Program-made: the position numbers and the translations under genes
Assembly (NCBI GenBank): GCA_002375765.1
Contig: DFMV01000010.1
Coordinates: 1 to 64,000, forward strand
Source: Rhizobiales bacterium UBA3584
GTDB taxonomy: Bacteria > Pseudomonadota > Alphaproteobacteria > Rhizobiales > Devosiaceae
DNA length: 64,000 nucleotides
Direction of reading: 5' to 3'
Part shown: positions 29,454 through 38,232 of the stretch, in pieces
How the letters are laid out: the number at the start of each line of letters is the position of its first letter
Numbering within the stretch: the first letter of the stretch is position 1
The notes under the pieces: generated by a model
Told to the model about the DNA's origin: nothing
Databases searched by the model: none
What the model saw: only the letters and a program-made list of their open reading frames with translations

Positions 29454-29750
29454 ATGAAAAAGACCATTTTTGCTATTGCTTCCGTCATTGGCCTCTCGAT
29501 TTCGGGCGCCGCTCTCGCTCAGGATCTCGACTTTGCAACGCTTGACGCCGACGCCAGTGGCGGCGTGAGCCTTGAAGAGCTGCAGGTTGCCTTGCCCGAG
29601 CTCACCGAGGAAGAGTTCGCTTCCTATGACCTCGATGCCAGCGGCGAGCTTTCGGAAGACGAACTGGCGGCAGTGGCCGATGCTGAAGCCGACGCCGACG
29701 CGATGACCATGGAAGGTGACGTGGACGCCGAGGCACCCGCCGCGCAGTAA
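29454..29750 (+). CDS. Secreted EF-hand calcium-binding protein
   Basis: A 98-residue protein with a signal peptide (KKTIFAIASVIGLSISGAA, cleaved near ALAQ) and two EF-hand loops, DADASGGVSLEE and DLDASGELSEDE, each with Asp at positions 1, 3 and 5 and Glu at 12. The C-terminal tail is a highly acidic Ala/Asp/Glu stretch. It probably binds calcium in the periplasm as a buffer or sensor. GGAG precedes ATG 29454. It is divergent from motA and ends at two hairpins. Confidence 0.85.
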   Translation: MKKTIFAIASVIGLSISGAALAQDLDFATLDADASGGVSLEELQVALPELTEEEFASYDLDASGELSEDELAAVADAEADADAMTMEGDVDAEAPAAQ

Positions 29751-29777
29751 CGAGCCTCTGAAAAGGTTTCATCGTTG

Positions 29778-29809
29778 GGCCGCTTCTCCGAAAGGAGAGG
29801 CGGCCTTTT
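29778..29809 (+). terminator. Terminator after the EF-hand gene
   Basis: A GGCCGCTTCTCC / GGAGAGGCGGCC stem with a GAAA loop, followed by TTTTG. It lies 27 bases after the stop. Confidence 0.8.
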
Positions 29810-29823
29810 GTTGCGGATGGACG

Positions 29824-29852
29824 AGCCCCCGGCTTTCAAAAAGCCGGGGGCT
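29824..29852 (-). terminator. Strong hairpin before convergent small gene
   Basis: AGCCCCCGGCTTT-CAA-AAAGCCGGGGGCT, perfect 13-bp arms, 16 bases past the stop of the leftward gene at 29869. It could serve both directions together with the hairpin at 29778. Confidence 0.7.
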
Positions 29853-29868
29853 TAGTCATGGAACCGCT

Positions 29869-30069
29869 CTATCGCCGGGGGCGGAGAGGCACGACGTTCG
29901 ATACGGGCCTGGTGGCTCTTGCCAGTTCGGCAATGCGCCATTGGGTCAGCAAAAAGAGCTGGTCGAGCTGATGATCGTAGTCAGTGCTTTGCTGGATTTG
30001 CTGCTGGAGTTCGGCAAGACGCCAACCGGCGTCGAGAAGCATGTCTCGCTGGGGATTCTGATTCATCAT
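29869..30069 (-). CDS. Small hypothetical protein
   Basis: A candidate 66-residue, mostly helical protein (MMNQNPQRDMLLDAGWRLAE, then a Gln-rich helix and a basic tail VVPLRPRR). The frame is open back to 30201, but the upstream part looks non-coding and no good ribosome site marks the start, so the start is uncertain. Family not recognised. It is followed by the hairpin at 29824-29852, consistent with a real transcript end. The stretch 30070-30314 upstream holds no other supported gene. Confidence 0.5.
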   Translation of the reverse strand: MMNQNPQRDMLLDAGWRLAELQQQIQQSTDYDHQLDQLFLLTQWRIAELARATRPVSNVVPLRPRR

Positions 30070-30314
30070 ACGCAATACCGATTCGATTTTGGCCCGAGAG
30101 GTTCTTCTCGCGATCGATGGGCTTCCTGCGCATCGGCAAATGTGGGGGAGGGGATCGTTTGGCATGGGGGCTCGCTGACCCGCCTCCCATCGGTTTCGCA
30201 CCGATGGTCCAAGAATACGGCAGGCCGCCTGTCCGGAACAAGCGGAGTTTTTTGCCCGAAATTGATTCGGGGCCAGACTGTGGGCCGAGTGTTGGCGGGG
30301 TCATCTGGTGAATT

Positions 30315-30390
30315 TGGTAGGCTCGCCGGGATTCGAACCCGGGACAACTCGATTAAAAGTCGAGTGCTCTACCAGCTGAGCTACGAGCCC
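30315..30390 (-). tRNA. tRNA-Lys (TTT anticodon)
   Basis: A 76-nt tRNA on the minus strand with the 3' CCA encoded. Acceptor GGGCTCG pairs with CGAGCCT, the anticodon stem CTCGA/TCGAG encloses the loop CTTTTAA (anticodon TTT), and the T arm contains GGTTCGAATCC. Confidence 0.97.
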
Positions 30391-30478
30391 TTACCGAAGC
30401 GGTCCATATCGACCGGCTGGAGACGCGCGGAACATAGTGCGTGGCCCCGCCGAGTCAACCCGTTTATTGGCCGCGCTT

Positions 30479-31294
30479 TCAAAGGGGCAGCGGTTCGCCA
30501 GCATATGGGGCCGGTTCGCAGGGCAGATCAAGCCGTTCAATGCGATCACACAGGGCCTCGGCCGACGAGAGATTGGGCAGTGGGCCGAGGACAATCCGGC
30601 TCTGATCGGTTCCTTCCGACATCGCCGCGAGAGGAGACGTGCCAAGCAAGAGCATGCCGGCCGCCTGGGTTATTTCGGCATAGAGAGCGCCAGATTCAGC
30701 AAGTGGAACGCTGCGGCCGATTGCGACGCCCTGGAGGGCGAGATCAATTGCCGGCATCGATGAGGCTGGTGTTGGCGGTTCGGCGGCAAGCGGCGGCGGC
30801 ATGGGCTGATCCGCGGCTGGCGCGGGTGCCGCGCCGTCGAACAGCGGGCTGTAGCGCACGACCATCGTGCCGTCGTCGAGCTCATAAATTTCTTCTGCGG
30901 ATTCGGTGATCGATGCCGTGAGCAACGAGCGATCGATGTCGCTGGAGAGGGGAAGGGATTCGATCAGAAGTGGAAGGCTCTTTTCGAGGGCGCCCAGGCG
31001 ACTGATGGTTTCTCCGCTGTCGTCGTCGAGCAGGTTGAAGCGGGCCTGCAGGGCACGGTATTGCTCCATGATGCGGTTTCGATCCTCGGCCAGTTCGGCC
31101 AGTTGGCTGCGCATCTGATAATAGTTGGCGCCATCCCGGTAGGGCATGTGCAGACCACTCAGGACATTGGCTGGCAGCAGGGCCGAGATATTGACCGCAA
31201 CGACGGCCAGCGCGCCGCAAACAAGCGCAGCGATGCCCCAGGGAGCAGCGTCGGCCTGGTCAGTCGGCAGAGAAAACCGTTTTGGCTTTTGCAC
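30479..31294 (-). CDS. Membrane-anchored coiled-coil protein with SPOR-like C-terminus
   Basis: A 271-residue protein with one N-terminal membrane helix (GIAALVCGALAVVAVNISAL), a predicted coiled coil around YYQMRSQLAELAEDRNRIME, a Pro/Ala-rich linker (about 155-180), and a C-terminal segment (SRIVLGPLPNLSSAEALCDR) that resembles the RVxxGPF signature of SPOR domains. This points to a cell-envelope protein, perhaps binding peptidoglycan, but no exact family is recognised. It is divergent from glmU across 158 bp. Confidence 0.7.
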   Translation of the reverse strand: MQKPKRFSLPTDQADAAPWGIAALVCGALAVVAVNISALLPANVLSGLHMPYRDGANYYQMRSQLAELAEDRNRIMEQYRALQARFNLLDDDSGETISRLGALEKSLPLLIESLPLSSDIDRSLLTASITESAEEIYELDDGTMVVRYSPLFDGAAPAPAADQPMPPPLAAEPPTPASSMPAIDLALQGVAIGRSVPLAESGALYAEITQAAGMLLLGTSPLAAMSEGTDQSRIVLGPLPNLSSAEALCDRIERLDLPCEPAPYAGEPLPL

Positions 31295-31452
31295 CTAAAT
31301 ATGTCCCGCTTTACAGGCGAATCAGATCAAAGCAGATTTTAGGCATGCAAATGTAAACGGAGCGGTTACGCGGGTCTGTTAGGGGTTCTGCCAACACCGT
31401 GCTGCCATAAAGATGCGCGAGAGGGGCGGCAACCACAGGCTGGGGGAATTTC

Positions 31453-32799
31453 ATGACCGATCTTATGGCAATCGTTCTGGCGGCGGGTGAGGGAACGCGG
31501 ATGAAGTCCGCACACCCCAAGGTGCTGCACAAGGTTGGCGGCCGGCCGATTGCCGGACACGTTCTGGCGGCGGCGCGCGAGGCGGGTGCGAGCACAATCG
31601 CCATGATCACCGGGCCTGGACATGACGCCGTGCGCAAGGCGATGGCCGGTATCGACCCCGATGTGGCATTCTTCGAACAGACCGAACGCAAAGGCACGGC
31701 GCATGCCGCTTCCATGGCGCGACCGGTGTTCGCTGAGGCCAAAGGGTATGTGGCCGTGGTCTATGGTGACCATCCCTTGCTGCGCGGCGCGGATTTTTCG
31801 CGGGTGACCGAGCGGCTCGATGCGGGGCTGGATGCGGCGATCCTGGGATTTGAGCCCAAGGACCCCACCGGATATGGCCGGTTCATTACCGATGGTGAAA
31901 AGCTGCTGGCCATTCGCGAGCACAAGGATGCAAGCGAAAGCGAGCGGGCCATTGGGCTCTGCAACGCGTGCATTCTGGCGTTTCGGGCCGAAGTTTTCAC
32001 CGCGCTTATCGACAAGGTGGGCAGCGACAATGCGCAGGGCGAATATTACCTGACCGATCTTGTGGAACTGGCCAATGCCGCCGGGCATAAGGTGGGCTAT
32101 GCCGTGGCGCCGGAAGACAATGTCATGGGCGTCAATGACCGAGCGCAATTGGCGCGGGCAGAAGCGGTATTCCAGCAATTGCGGCGCGAGGATTTCATGG
32201 CGGCGGGGGTGACGCTGCACGATCCGGCAAGCGTCTATTTTTCGTTCGATACGAAAATCGCGCCGGACGTGGAAATCGAGCCCAATGTGGTGTTCGGGCC
32301 GGGTGTCGAAATCGAGCGCGGGGCGGTAATTCACGCGTTTTCCCATATCGAGGGCGCGCATATCGGCGCTGGCGCCAATGTGGGGCCTTTCGCGCGGCTG
32401 CGGCCGGGCGCGAATCTGGGCGAAGGGGCCAAGGTGGGCAATTTCGTCGAGGTGAAAAACGCCGGTATCGGGCAGGGGGCCAAGGTAAGCCATCTGACCT
32501 ATATCGGGGACGCGGACATCGGGGCGGGCGCCAACATCGGCGCGGGAACCGTGACGTGCAATTACGACGGCTACAACAAGGCCAGGACGATCATTGGCGA
32601 GCATGCCTTTATCGGGTCGAATTCGGCGCTGGTGGCGCCGGTGGAGATCGGGGACGGGGCGTATGTGGCGTCGGGATCGGTGATTACCGAGCCTGTGCCG
32701 GCGGACGCGTTGGGCATCGGGCGCTCGCGGCAGATCAACAAGCCCGGTTATGGCAAGGCGCTGAACGCGCGGTTCAAGGCCATCAAGGACAACAAGTAA
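31453..32799 (+). CDS. glmU: Bifunctional GlmU (GlcN-1-P acetyltransferase / UDP-GlcNAc pyrophosphorylase)
   Basis: A 448-residue enzyme making UDP-N-acetylglucosamine for peptidoglycan and lipopolysaccharide. The N-terminal uridylyltransferase domain begins MAIVLAAGEGTRMKSAHPKV, the nucleotide-binding motif. The C-terminal half is a left-handed beta helix of hexapeptide repeats (about 255-430: VFGPGVEIERGAVI, IGAGANVGPFARLRPGA, IGAGTVTCNYDG) that acetylates glucosamine-1-phosphate. A GGGGGA site precedes ATG 31453. glmS follows after 11 bp, so two successive steps of the same pathway share an operon. Confidence 0.98.
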   Translation: MTDLMAIVLAAGEGTRMKSAHPKVLHKVGGRPIAGHVLAAAREAGASTIAMITGPGHDAVRKAMAGIDPDVAFFEQTERKGTAHAASMARPVFAEAKGYVAVVYGDHPLLRGADFSRVTERLDAGLDAAILGFEPKDPTGYGRFITDGEKLLAIREHKDASESERAIGLCNACILAFRAEVFTALIDKVGSDNAQGEYYLTDLVELANAAGHKVGYAVAPEDNVMGVNDRAQLARAEAVFQQLRREDFMAAGVTLHDPASVYFSFDTKIAPDVEIEPNVVFGPGVEIERGAVIHAFSHIEGAHIGAGANVGPFARLRPGANLGEGAKVGNFVEVKNAGIGQGAKVSHLTYIGDADIGAGANIGAGTVTCNYDGYNKARTIIGEHAFIGSNSALVAPVEIGDGAYVASGSVITEPVPADALGIGRSRQINKPGYGKALNARFKAIKDNK

Positions 32800-32810
32800 G
32801 GGGCGGCGGC

Positions 32811-34637
32811 ATGTGCGGCATCGTTGGAATCATCGGAGTCGAGCCGGTCGCCGACCGGCTCGTGGACGCGCTGCGGCGGCTCGAATATCGGGGCTATGAC
32901 AGTGCGGGTATCGCTACGCTGACCGGGGGCGGTCTCGACCGGCGGCGGGCAGAGGGCAAGCTCAATAACCTTGCGGCGAAACTGGCTGCCGAGCCGCTCG
33001 AGGGGATCATCGGGATCGGGCATACGCGCTGGGCGACGCATGGCGGGGCGACGGAGGGCAATGCCCATCCGCATTTGGCGGGGAAGGTCGCGGTTGTCCA
33101 CAATGGGATCATCGAGAACTTCAAGGACTTGCTGGAAGATCTTGCCCGAGATGGATATTTTCCTCAGAGCGAGACAGATACTGAATCCGTGGCGCTGTGG
33201 GTGACGCGGGAGATCGAGCGGGGGGCAACGCCGCGCGAGGCGGTTGCGAACACGCTGCCGAAGTTGCGTGGTACGTTCGGGCTGGTGTTCATGTTCGCGG
33301 GCGAAGACAAGCTACTGATTGCGGCACGGCAGGGTTCGCCGCTGGCGGTCGGACATGGCAAGGACGAGATGTATCTGGGGTCGGACGCCTTTGCCCTGGC
33401 GCCGTTCACCAACCAGATAACCTATCTCGAAGAGGGTGACTGGGCGGTGATTACGCCGGGAAAGGTCGAGATTTTCGATTTCGACGGCAATGCGGTCGAG
33501 CGGGCACGGCAGGTGTCTTCGGCATCGGCGGCACTGGCCGACAAGGGCAATCATCGCCATTTCATGGCCAAGGAAATTTACGAACAGCCCGAGACGGTGT
33601 CGCACACGCTGGCCCATTATCTCGATCTGGCCGGCGAAACGGTCAAGCTACGGGAGCAATTGCCGTTCGATTTCGCAAAGCTGTCGCGGCTGACGATCAC
33701 GGCGTGCGGGACGGCCTTTTATGCGGGGCTGGTGGCAAAATACTGGTTCGAGCGTTACGCGCGGCTGCCGGTGGATGTCGATGTGGCGTCGGAATTCCGC
33801 TATCGCGAGCCGCCGTTGCCCGAGAACGGGCTGACGCTGGTGATTTCCCAATCGGGCGAGACGGCAGATACGCTGGCGGCGCTGCGCTATGCGGCGAAAG
33901 AGGGCCAGCACATAGCGGCGCTGGTCAATGTGCAGGAATCGACCATTGCCAGGGAAAGTCATGTGATTTTTCCCACGCTGTGCGGACCGGAAATCGCCGT
34001 GGCTTCGACCAAGGCGACGACGGCCCAACTCTCGATCCTGGCGAGCCTGGCGATTGCCGCCGGGCAGGCGCGCGGGGTGCTCAGCCCGTCTGACGCGCAT
34101 GCGCTCGTGCGGGCGCTGATCGAATTGCCACGCAATATCTCGGAAATGCTGCGATCTGAAGGGCGTATCGAAGAAATTTCACGTAACCTGGCAAGAGCCA
34201 AGGACGTGCTTTATCTGGGGCGCGGGCAGCTATATCCGATCGCGCTCGAGGGCGCACTCAAACTCAAGGAAATCTCCTATATCCATGCCGAGGGCTATGC
34301 GGCGGGCGAACTCAAGCACGGGCCGATAGCGCTGGTGAATGAGGAGATGCCGGTGATCGTGGTGGCGCCATCTGACGAGCTGATGGAAAAGACGCTCTCG
34401 AACATGCACGAGGTTGCGGCGCGCGGCGGCAAGATCATCCTGATTACCGATGCCGAGGGAAAGGCGGAGGCCGGGGGCGGCATACAGGACATCATCGAGA
34501 TGCCGCGCGTTCATCCGTTCGTCGCGCCCATTCTTGCGGCAGTGCCCGTGCAGCTTCTGGCTTATCACACGGCGGTTTTCATGGGGACCGACGTCGACCA
34601 GCCCAGAAATCTGGCGAAATCGGTGACGGTGGAGTAG
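32811..34637 (+). CDS. glmS: Glutamine-fructose-6-phosphate aminotransferase
   Basis: A 608-residue GlmS making glucosamine-6-phosphate from fructose-6-phosphate and glutamine. Maturation exposes the nucleophile Cys2 (MCGIVGIIG). The glutaminase domain (1-240) has THGGATEGNAHPH, and two SIS domains follow (about 285-600: SQSGETADTLAAL, and ELKHGPIALV with the isomerase Lys). The ATG lies 11 bp behind glmU; an open frame further upstream (from 32556) only overlaps glmU. There is no glmS ribozyme-like structure in the 11-bp gap. Confidence 0.98.
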   Translation: MCGIVGIIGVEPVADRLVDALRRLEYRGYDSAGIATLTGGGLDRRRAEGKLNNLAAKLAAEPLEGIIGIGHTRWATHGGATEGNAHPHLAGKVAVVHNGIIENFKDLLEDLARDGYFPQSETDTESVALWVTREIERGATPREAVANTLPKLRGTFGLVFMFAGEDKLLIAARQGSPLAVGHGKDEMYLGSDAFALAPFTNQITYLEEGDWAVITPGKVEIFDFDGNAVERARQVSSASAALADKGNHRHFMAKEIYEQPETVSHTLAHYLDLAGETVKLREQLPFDFAKLSRLTITACGTAFYAGLVAKYWFERYARLPVDVDVASEFRYREPPLPENGLTLVISQSGETADTLAALRYAAKEGQHIAALVNVQESTIARESHVIFPTLCGPEIAVASTKATTAQLSILASLAIAAGQARGVLSPSDAHALVRALIELPRNISEMLRSEGRIEEISRNLARAKDVLYLGRGQLYPIALEGALKLKEISYIHAEGYAAGELKHGPIALVNEEMPVIVVAPSDELMEKTLSNMHEVAARGGKIILITDAEGKAEAGGGIQDIIEMPRVHPFVAPILAAVPVQLLAYHTAVFMGTDVDQPRNLAKSVTVE

Positions 34638-34670
34638 GGCGCAGGCGCCAACTCCGGTAGGCTGGCTAGC

Positions 34671-35300
34671 ATGTCGGATCATTTGCGATATGCGAAAGCC
34701 ACACCGGATGAGCAATTGGGCGCGCTGGAAACCCTTGTGCGCGGCAATGAAGCGCTGATGAGCGTTCTGGAGATCTTGCGGGCCGCAGAGCTGCCGCAAG
34801 CACTGGTGGGTGGTGGTGCGGTCTATCAGACGGTGTGGAACGGATTGACGGGGCGCCCGACCTGGTATGGCGTCAAGGATATCGATGCCATCTATTTTGA
34901 CGACACCGATCTAAGCTATGCAGCGGAGGACGCCGTGATACGGCGGGTTGGGGCGCTGCTGTCGGATGCGCCGGTGCCTGTCGAAATCCGCAATCAGGCA
35001 CGCGTGCATCTGTGGTTTGGCGAGAAGTTCGGGTTTGACGTGCCTCCGCTTAAATCATCGGCCGAGGCACTGACGCGGTACGCCTCGCGCACGCATGCGG
35101 TTGCCGTCGCGCTGGATGACGGTGGCGGTCTCACGGTCGAGGCGCCGTTCGGGCTCGACGATCTGTTTGCTTTCCGTGTGACACCGAACCGGCTGGGCAA
35201 GAGCCGGCAGGCCCATATCGAAAAGGGCGAGAGGGCCAAGAGTGTGTGGCCCGAGGTGGAAATCGTGTCCTGGTCCGAGGATGGGACCGGGCTGGTGTAA
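34671..35300 (+). CDS. Nucleotidyltransferase family protein (NTP_transf_6/DUF925)
   Basis: A 209-residue protein of the family with GGGAVYQTVWNGLTGRP and an acidic catalytic-like motif VKDIDAIYFDDTDLS, then VHLWFGEKFGF and the C-terminal FGLDDLFAFRVTPN. The family is predicted to transfer nucleotides, with unknown targets. It starts 33 bases after glmS, so it may be the third gene of the operon, though unrelated to amino-sugar synthesis. Confidence 0.87.
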   Translation: MSDHLRYAKATPDEQLGALETLVRGNEALMSVLEILRAAELPQALVGGGAVYQTVWNGLTGRPTWYGVKDIDAIYFDDTDLSYAAEDAVIRRVGALLSDAPVPVEIRNQARVHLWFGEKFGFDVPPLKSSAEALTRYASRTHAVAVALDDGGGLTVEAPFGLDDLFAFRVTPNRLGKSRQAHIEKGERAKSVWPEVEIVSWSEDGTGLV

Positions 35301-35344
35301 CAGGGCGGGTCCAAAGATGGCGGCCATCGCTAATATCAGATTCG

Positions 35345-35360
35345 CATAATATATATTATG
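35345..35360. promoter_or_regulatory. AT-only palindrome
   Basis: A perfect 16-bp palindrome, CATAATATATATTATG, in otherwise GC-rich DNA, 21 bases upstream of an ATG at 35381 and of the degraded ORF. It may be a former operator or promoter -10 region. Confidence 0.4.
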
Positions 35361-35380
35361 GAACTTTTGGATATAAGAGA

Positions 35381-35532
35381 ATGGCCGATTTGCTGGGGTT
35401 TGGCCGTAGGTGCCACGCAAACCGCTCTCGATCCCGCCGATAGTGCACGCTCTTGTCCGCGATCCCATCGACCGTGCGCGGTCTTTGCCAGACTGCTTCG
35501 GAGGCGAACTGGTCATCGCGTCGACCGGCTGA
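35381..35532 (+). pseudogene. Possible remnant of an NmrA-like NAD(P)-binding protein gene
   Basis: The DNA after ATG 35381 has no long reading frame, but a short open stretch (35443-35532) translates to VHALVRDPIDRARSLPDC and ends in GGELVIASTG. The first part matches the VRALVRDP segment after the Rossmann loop of NmrA-like epimerases. VGAT, encoded just upstream in another frame, could be the decayed GATG loop. The rest of the gene is missing. It fills most of the 268-bp gap between the nucleotidyltransferase and DUF4180 genes. Weak evidence. Confidence 0.3.
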
Positions 35533-35568
35533 TACAAGCGCGCCTCGTTTTGAAAGGAGATCCCACAT

Positions 35569-35931
35569 ATGTCCCGGACTGTTGTTGAGCTCGCAAATCG
35601 CCATGTTCTTGTTCTCGATGCTTCGCATGATCTGGCAGCGGCGACTTTGGCCAACGATCTGATCGGGCTGGCGTGGGAACATGAAGTGGAAATCATTGCG
35701 GTGCCCGTAGAGTGCCTGCCGGGCGAAGTGTTCAGCTTGCGCTCCGGGATACTCGGCGAAATGGCGCAGAAGGCTGCCAATTACCGGGTGCGGATGGTTA
35801 TCCTTGGCGATGTCTCCGGCCATGTGGCAGCGAGCAAGGCTTTCCACGATTATGTCTATGAGACCAATAATGGGCTGACACTCTGGATGGTGCCGGATAT
35901 GGCAGCGCTGGAAGCGCGGCTCGGAGCATAG
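35569..35931 (+). CDS. DUF4180 domain-containing protein
   Basis: A 120-residue protein with the DUF4180 layout: NRHVLVLDASHDLAAATLAN, LPGEVFSLRSGILGEMAQK and the terminal SGHVAASKAFHDYVYETNNG. Function unknown; members often sit near regulators or enzymes of redox stress. AGGAGA lies upstream of ATG 35569. It is convergent with the MFS gene ending at 35956. Confidence 0.85.
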   Translation: MSRTVVELANRHVLVLDASHDLAAATLANDLIGLAWEHEVEIIAVPVECLPGEVFSLRSGILGEMAQKAANYRVRMVILGDVSGHVAASKAFHDYVYETNNGLTLWMVPDMAALEARLGA

Positions 35932-35955
35932 CGAGTTCAAGACGCGCCGGCGGGG

Positions 35956-37371
35956 TCAGGCGGTTTCGGGTGCCCTGCTCTGTTGTCCCTTGTCCTTGAT
36001 CGTTGCGGCGGCCGCCAGGGCGCTGGCGAAGGCCAGGCAGGCTGCGGCGGCCATGATCCAGCGATAGGACATGCGCAGGGCCTCGGGCGGCAGGGTTGAA
36101 AGGTCGGAACCGCCAAATGCAAAGCCGAGGGCGGCGACGGCGACGAGGCCGCCGATGCGCGAGGCGGCATTGTTGATGCCCGATGCGGTGCCGCCGGCAT
36201 CGTCGGGAGCGGCATCGAACACGGCCGTCGTGAGCGGCGCGACGGTTATCGTCATGCCCACCCCGATGACGACGAGACCCGGGAAGAAGGCCAACCAATA
36301 GCCGCCCATATCGACCATGATGGCGAGGACGACATATCCGGCGCCAGTGGCGGCCGGGCCGGCGATCAGCATGATGCGGGTGCCGATGCGCTTGGCGAGC
36401 GCCCCGGCATAGCGCGAGCCAAGACCGAGCAGGATCGAGAACGGCAACAGCGCGGCGCCGGCCATGGTGGCGCTGTAGCCGTTCGCGTAGATCAGGACGA
36501 AAGGCAGGATGAACAGCGAGCCTGAAAGCGAGGCGTAGAGGGTTACTGTAAGCAGGTTTGCCCCGGAAAACTGGCTGCTGGCGAACAGCGTCATGGGGAC
36601 GAGCGGCTCATTGGCGCGGCGTTCGATGAAGAAAAAGCCGATGGCAAAGGGAATTGAAGCGGCAATGGCGAGGCTGCCGACGGTTGTGTTGCCCTCCCCG
36701 GCGGCGATGAGGCCGTAAGAGAGCAGGCCGAGACCTGCGACCATGGCAATTGTGCCGGCAATGTCGAACTCGCGATAGGTGCGGCCAGCGGGCGCCGCGG
36801 CGATGCGCCAGCCCATGGCCAGCGCGGCGGCGGCAATGGGAATGTTGATATAGAAGATGGCCCGCCAGCCGACCGTATCGACCAGCCAGCCGCCGAAAGG
36901 CGGGCCGAGTGCCGTTGTCAGCGCACCGGCCGCGGCCCATGTGCCGATGGCCTTGCCGCGGGCTTCGCCAGTGAAGGCCGAACCGATCAGCGCCAGGCTG
37001 GATGGCACGAGAAAGGCTGCGGCAATGCCCTGGATGGTCCGCGCGGCGACAAGCGCCAATGGGGATGGCGCGAGGGCGCAGGCGACGGAGGCAATGGCAA
37101 AGCCGACAAGACCGAACAGGAATATCCGGCGCTGGCCGAAACGGTCACCGATGGTGCCGCCGAGCAGAATGAGGCTGCCGAGCATGAGCATGTAGCCATT
37201 GACCACCCATTGGGCGGTCGACAGACCAGCATCGAGATCGGACTGAATGGCGGGCAAGGCGACGTTGACCACCGAGCCGTCGATAAAGCCCAGGCTCGAG
37301 CCCAGGATGGTGGCCGGGAGCACCCAGCGCGTGTCGCGGATTGGCGTTTCGGCACTGTCGGGATTGCTCAT
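35956..37371 (-). CDS. MFS transporter, DHA2 (EmrB/QacA) type
   Basis: A 471-residue, 14-helix drug:proton antiporter type. The first helix has SSLGFIDGSVVNVALPAIQ, the DHA2 motif D, then GDRFGQRR in the first cytoplasmic loop (motif A) and ALGPPFGGWL (antiporter motif C). Members export drugs, dyes or detergents, but no partner EmrA is present. It begins 36 bp after the MBL hydrolase stop and may be the last gene of the long leftward operon or have its own promoter. Confidence 0.9.
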   Translation of the reverse strand: MSNPDSAETPIRDTRWVLPATILGSSLGFIDGSVVNVALPAIQSDLDAGLSTAQWVVNGYMLMLGSLILLGGTIGDRFGQRRIFLFGLVGFAIASVACALAPSPLALVAARTIQGIAAAFLVPSSLALIGSAFTGEARGKAIGTWAAAGALTTALGPPFGGWLVDTVGWRAIFYINIPIAAAALAMGWRIAAAPAGRTYREFDIAGTIAMVAGLGLLSYGLIAAGEGNTTVGSLAIAASIPFAIGFFFIERRANEPLVPMTLFASSQFSGANLLTVTLYASLSGSLFILPFVLIYANGYSATMAGAALLPFSILLGLGSRYAGALAKRIGTRIMLIAGPAATGAGYVVLAIMVDMGGYWLAFFPGLVVIGVGMTITVAPLTTAVFDAAPDDAGGTASGINNAASRIGGLVAVAALGFAFGGSDLSTLPPEALRMSYRWIMAAAACLAFASALAAAATIKDKGQQSRAPETA

Positions 37372-37407
37372 GACGGACGCTCGCGTGAGACGAAAACCGT
37401 ATCGAAC

Positions 37408-38232
37408 CTAAAGCCTGATGTCGATCTCCATGCCGTCGAATGCCGGGGTGACGTGGTCCGGCGTTTCGGCTTTGAGGGTCACGTAATCCATATCGACGTG
37501 GAGATTGGTGAGCACGGCTTCCTGCGGCCGATGGGTTTCGATGAGCGCCAGCGCCTGTTCGAGGTCGAGATGGCTCGGATGGGGCGTATAGCGCAGGGCG
37601 TCGAGGATCCAGGTATCGAGGTTCTCGATGGCCCAATGAGATGTCTCGGGAATGCCCGACAGATCGCAGGAATAGGCAAGTTGACCTATACGGAAACCGA
37701 GCGAGGTGATCGATCCGTGTTGCTGCTCGAAGGGCCTTATCGTGATCGCGCCCCCTGCCCCTTCGACAACAACTTCCTCGCCATCGGCAATGGAATTGGT
37801 GTTGAGAATGGGCGGGTATGAGCTGTTTTCGGGGGCCGTAAAGCAGTAGCCGAACGCTTCGCGGAGCCGGACTTCGGTAGCGATCGACATGTAAGCGTCC
37901 ACCCGGCGCCTTGCGTTGAGGGCCAGGACGCGCAGATCGTCGATACCGTGGGTGTGGTCGGCATGTTCGTGGGTGAAAAACACCGCATCGATCTCCGGCA
38001 CGTGGGCGGCGAGCATTTGTTCGCGCAGGTCGGGTCCGGCGTCGATGAGAACGCGGGTTATGCCGTCGGTGTCGTCGCGCGTGCCGGTGACCAGCAGTGC
38101 GCAACGCAGGCGGCGGTTTTTGGGGTTTTGGGGGTCGCAGGCGCCCCAGACATTGCCGATACGCGGCACGCCGCCGGACGAACCGCAGCCCAGGATGCGG
38201 GCGGTCAGCCGGGTGGCGGGCTTGTCGGTCAT
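37408..38232 (-). CDS. MBL-fold metallohydrolase
   Basis: A 274-residue metallo-beta-lactamase-fold enzyme. The metal motif THEHADH gives His88, His90, Asp92 and His93; CGSSGGVPRIG near the N-terminus and the later LSGIPETS loop resemble PhnP/Lipoate-type phosphodiesterases. Its position after metG and tatD is conserved in Hyphomicrobiales, but the substrate is unknown; a nucleic-acid or cyclic phosphate substrate is a guess. It overlaps the tatD stop by four bases. Confidence 0.88.
   Translation of the reverse strand: MTDKPATRLTARILGCGSSGGVPRIGNVWGACDPQNPKNRRLRCALLVTGTRDDTDGITRVLIDAGPDLREQMLAAHVPEIDAVFFTHEHADHTHGIDDLRVLALNARRRVDAYMSIATEVRLREAFGYCFTAPENSSYPPILNTNSIADGEEVVVEGAGGAITIRPFEQQHGSITSLGFRIGQLAYSCDLSGIPETSHWAIENLDTWILDALRYTPHPSHLDLEQALALIETHRPQEAVLTNLHVDMDYVTLKAETPDHVTPAFDGMEIDIRL

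Noticed and set aside
32556..32810. Upstream extension of the glmS frame
   Set aside because: GlmS must begin with Met-Cys to expose Cys2, so ATG 32811 is the true start.
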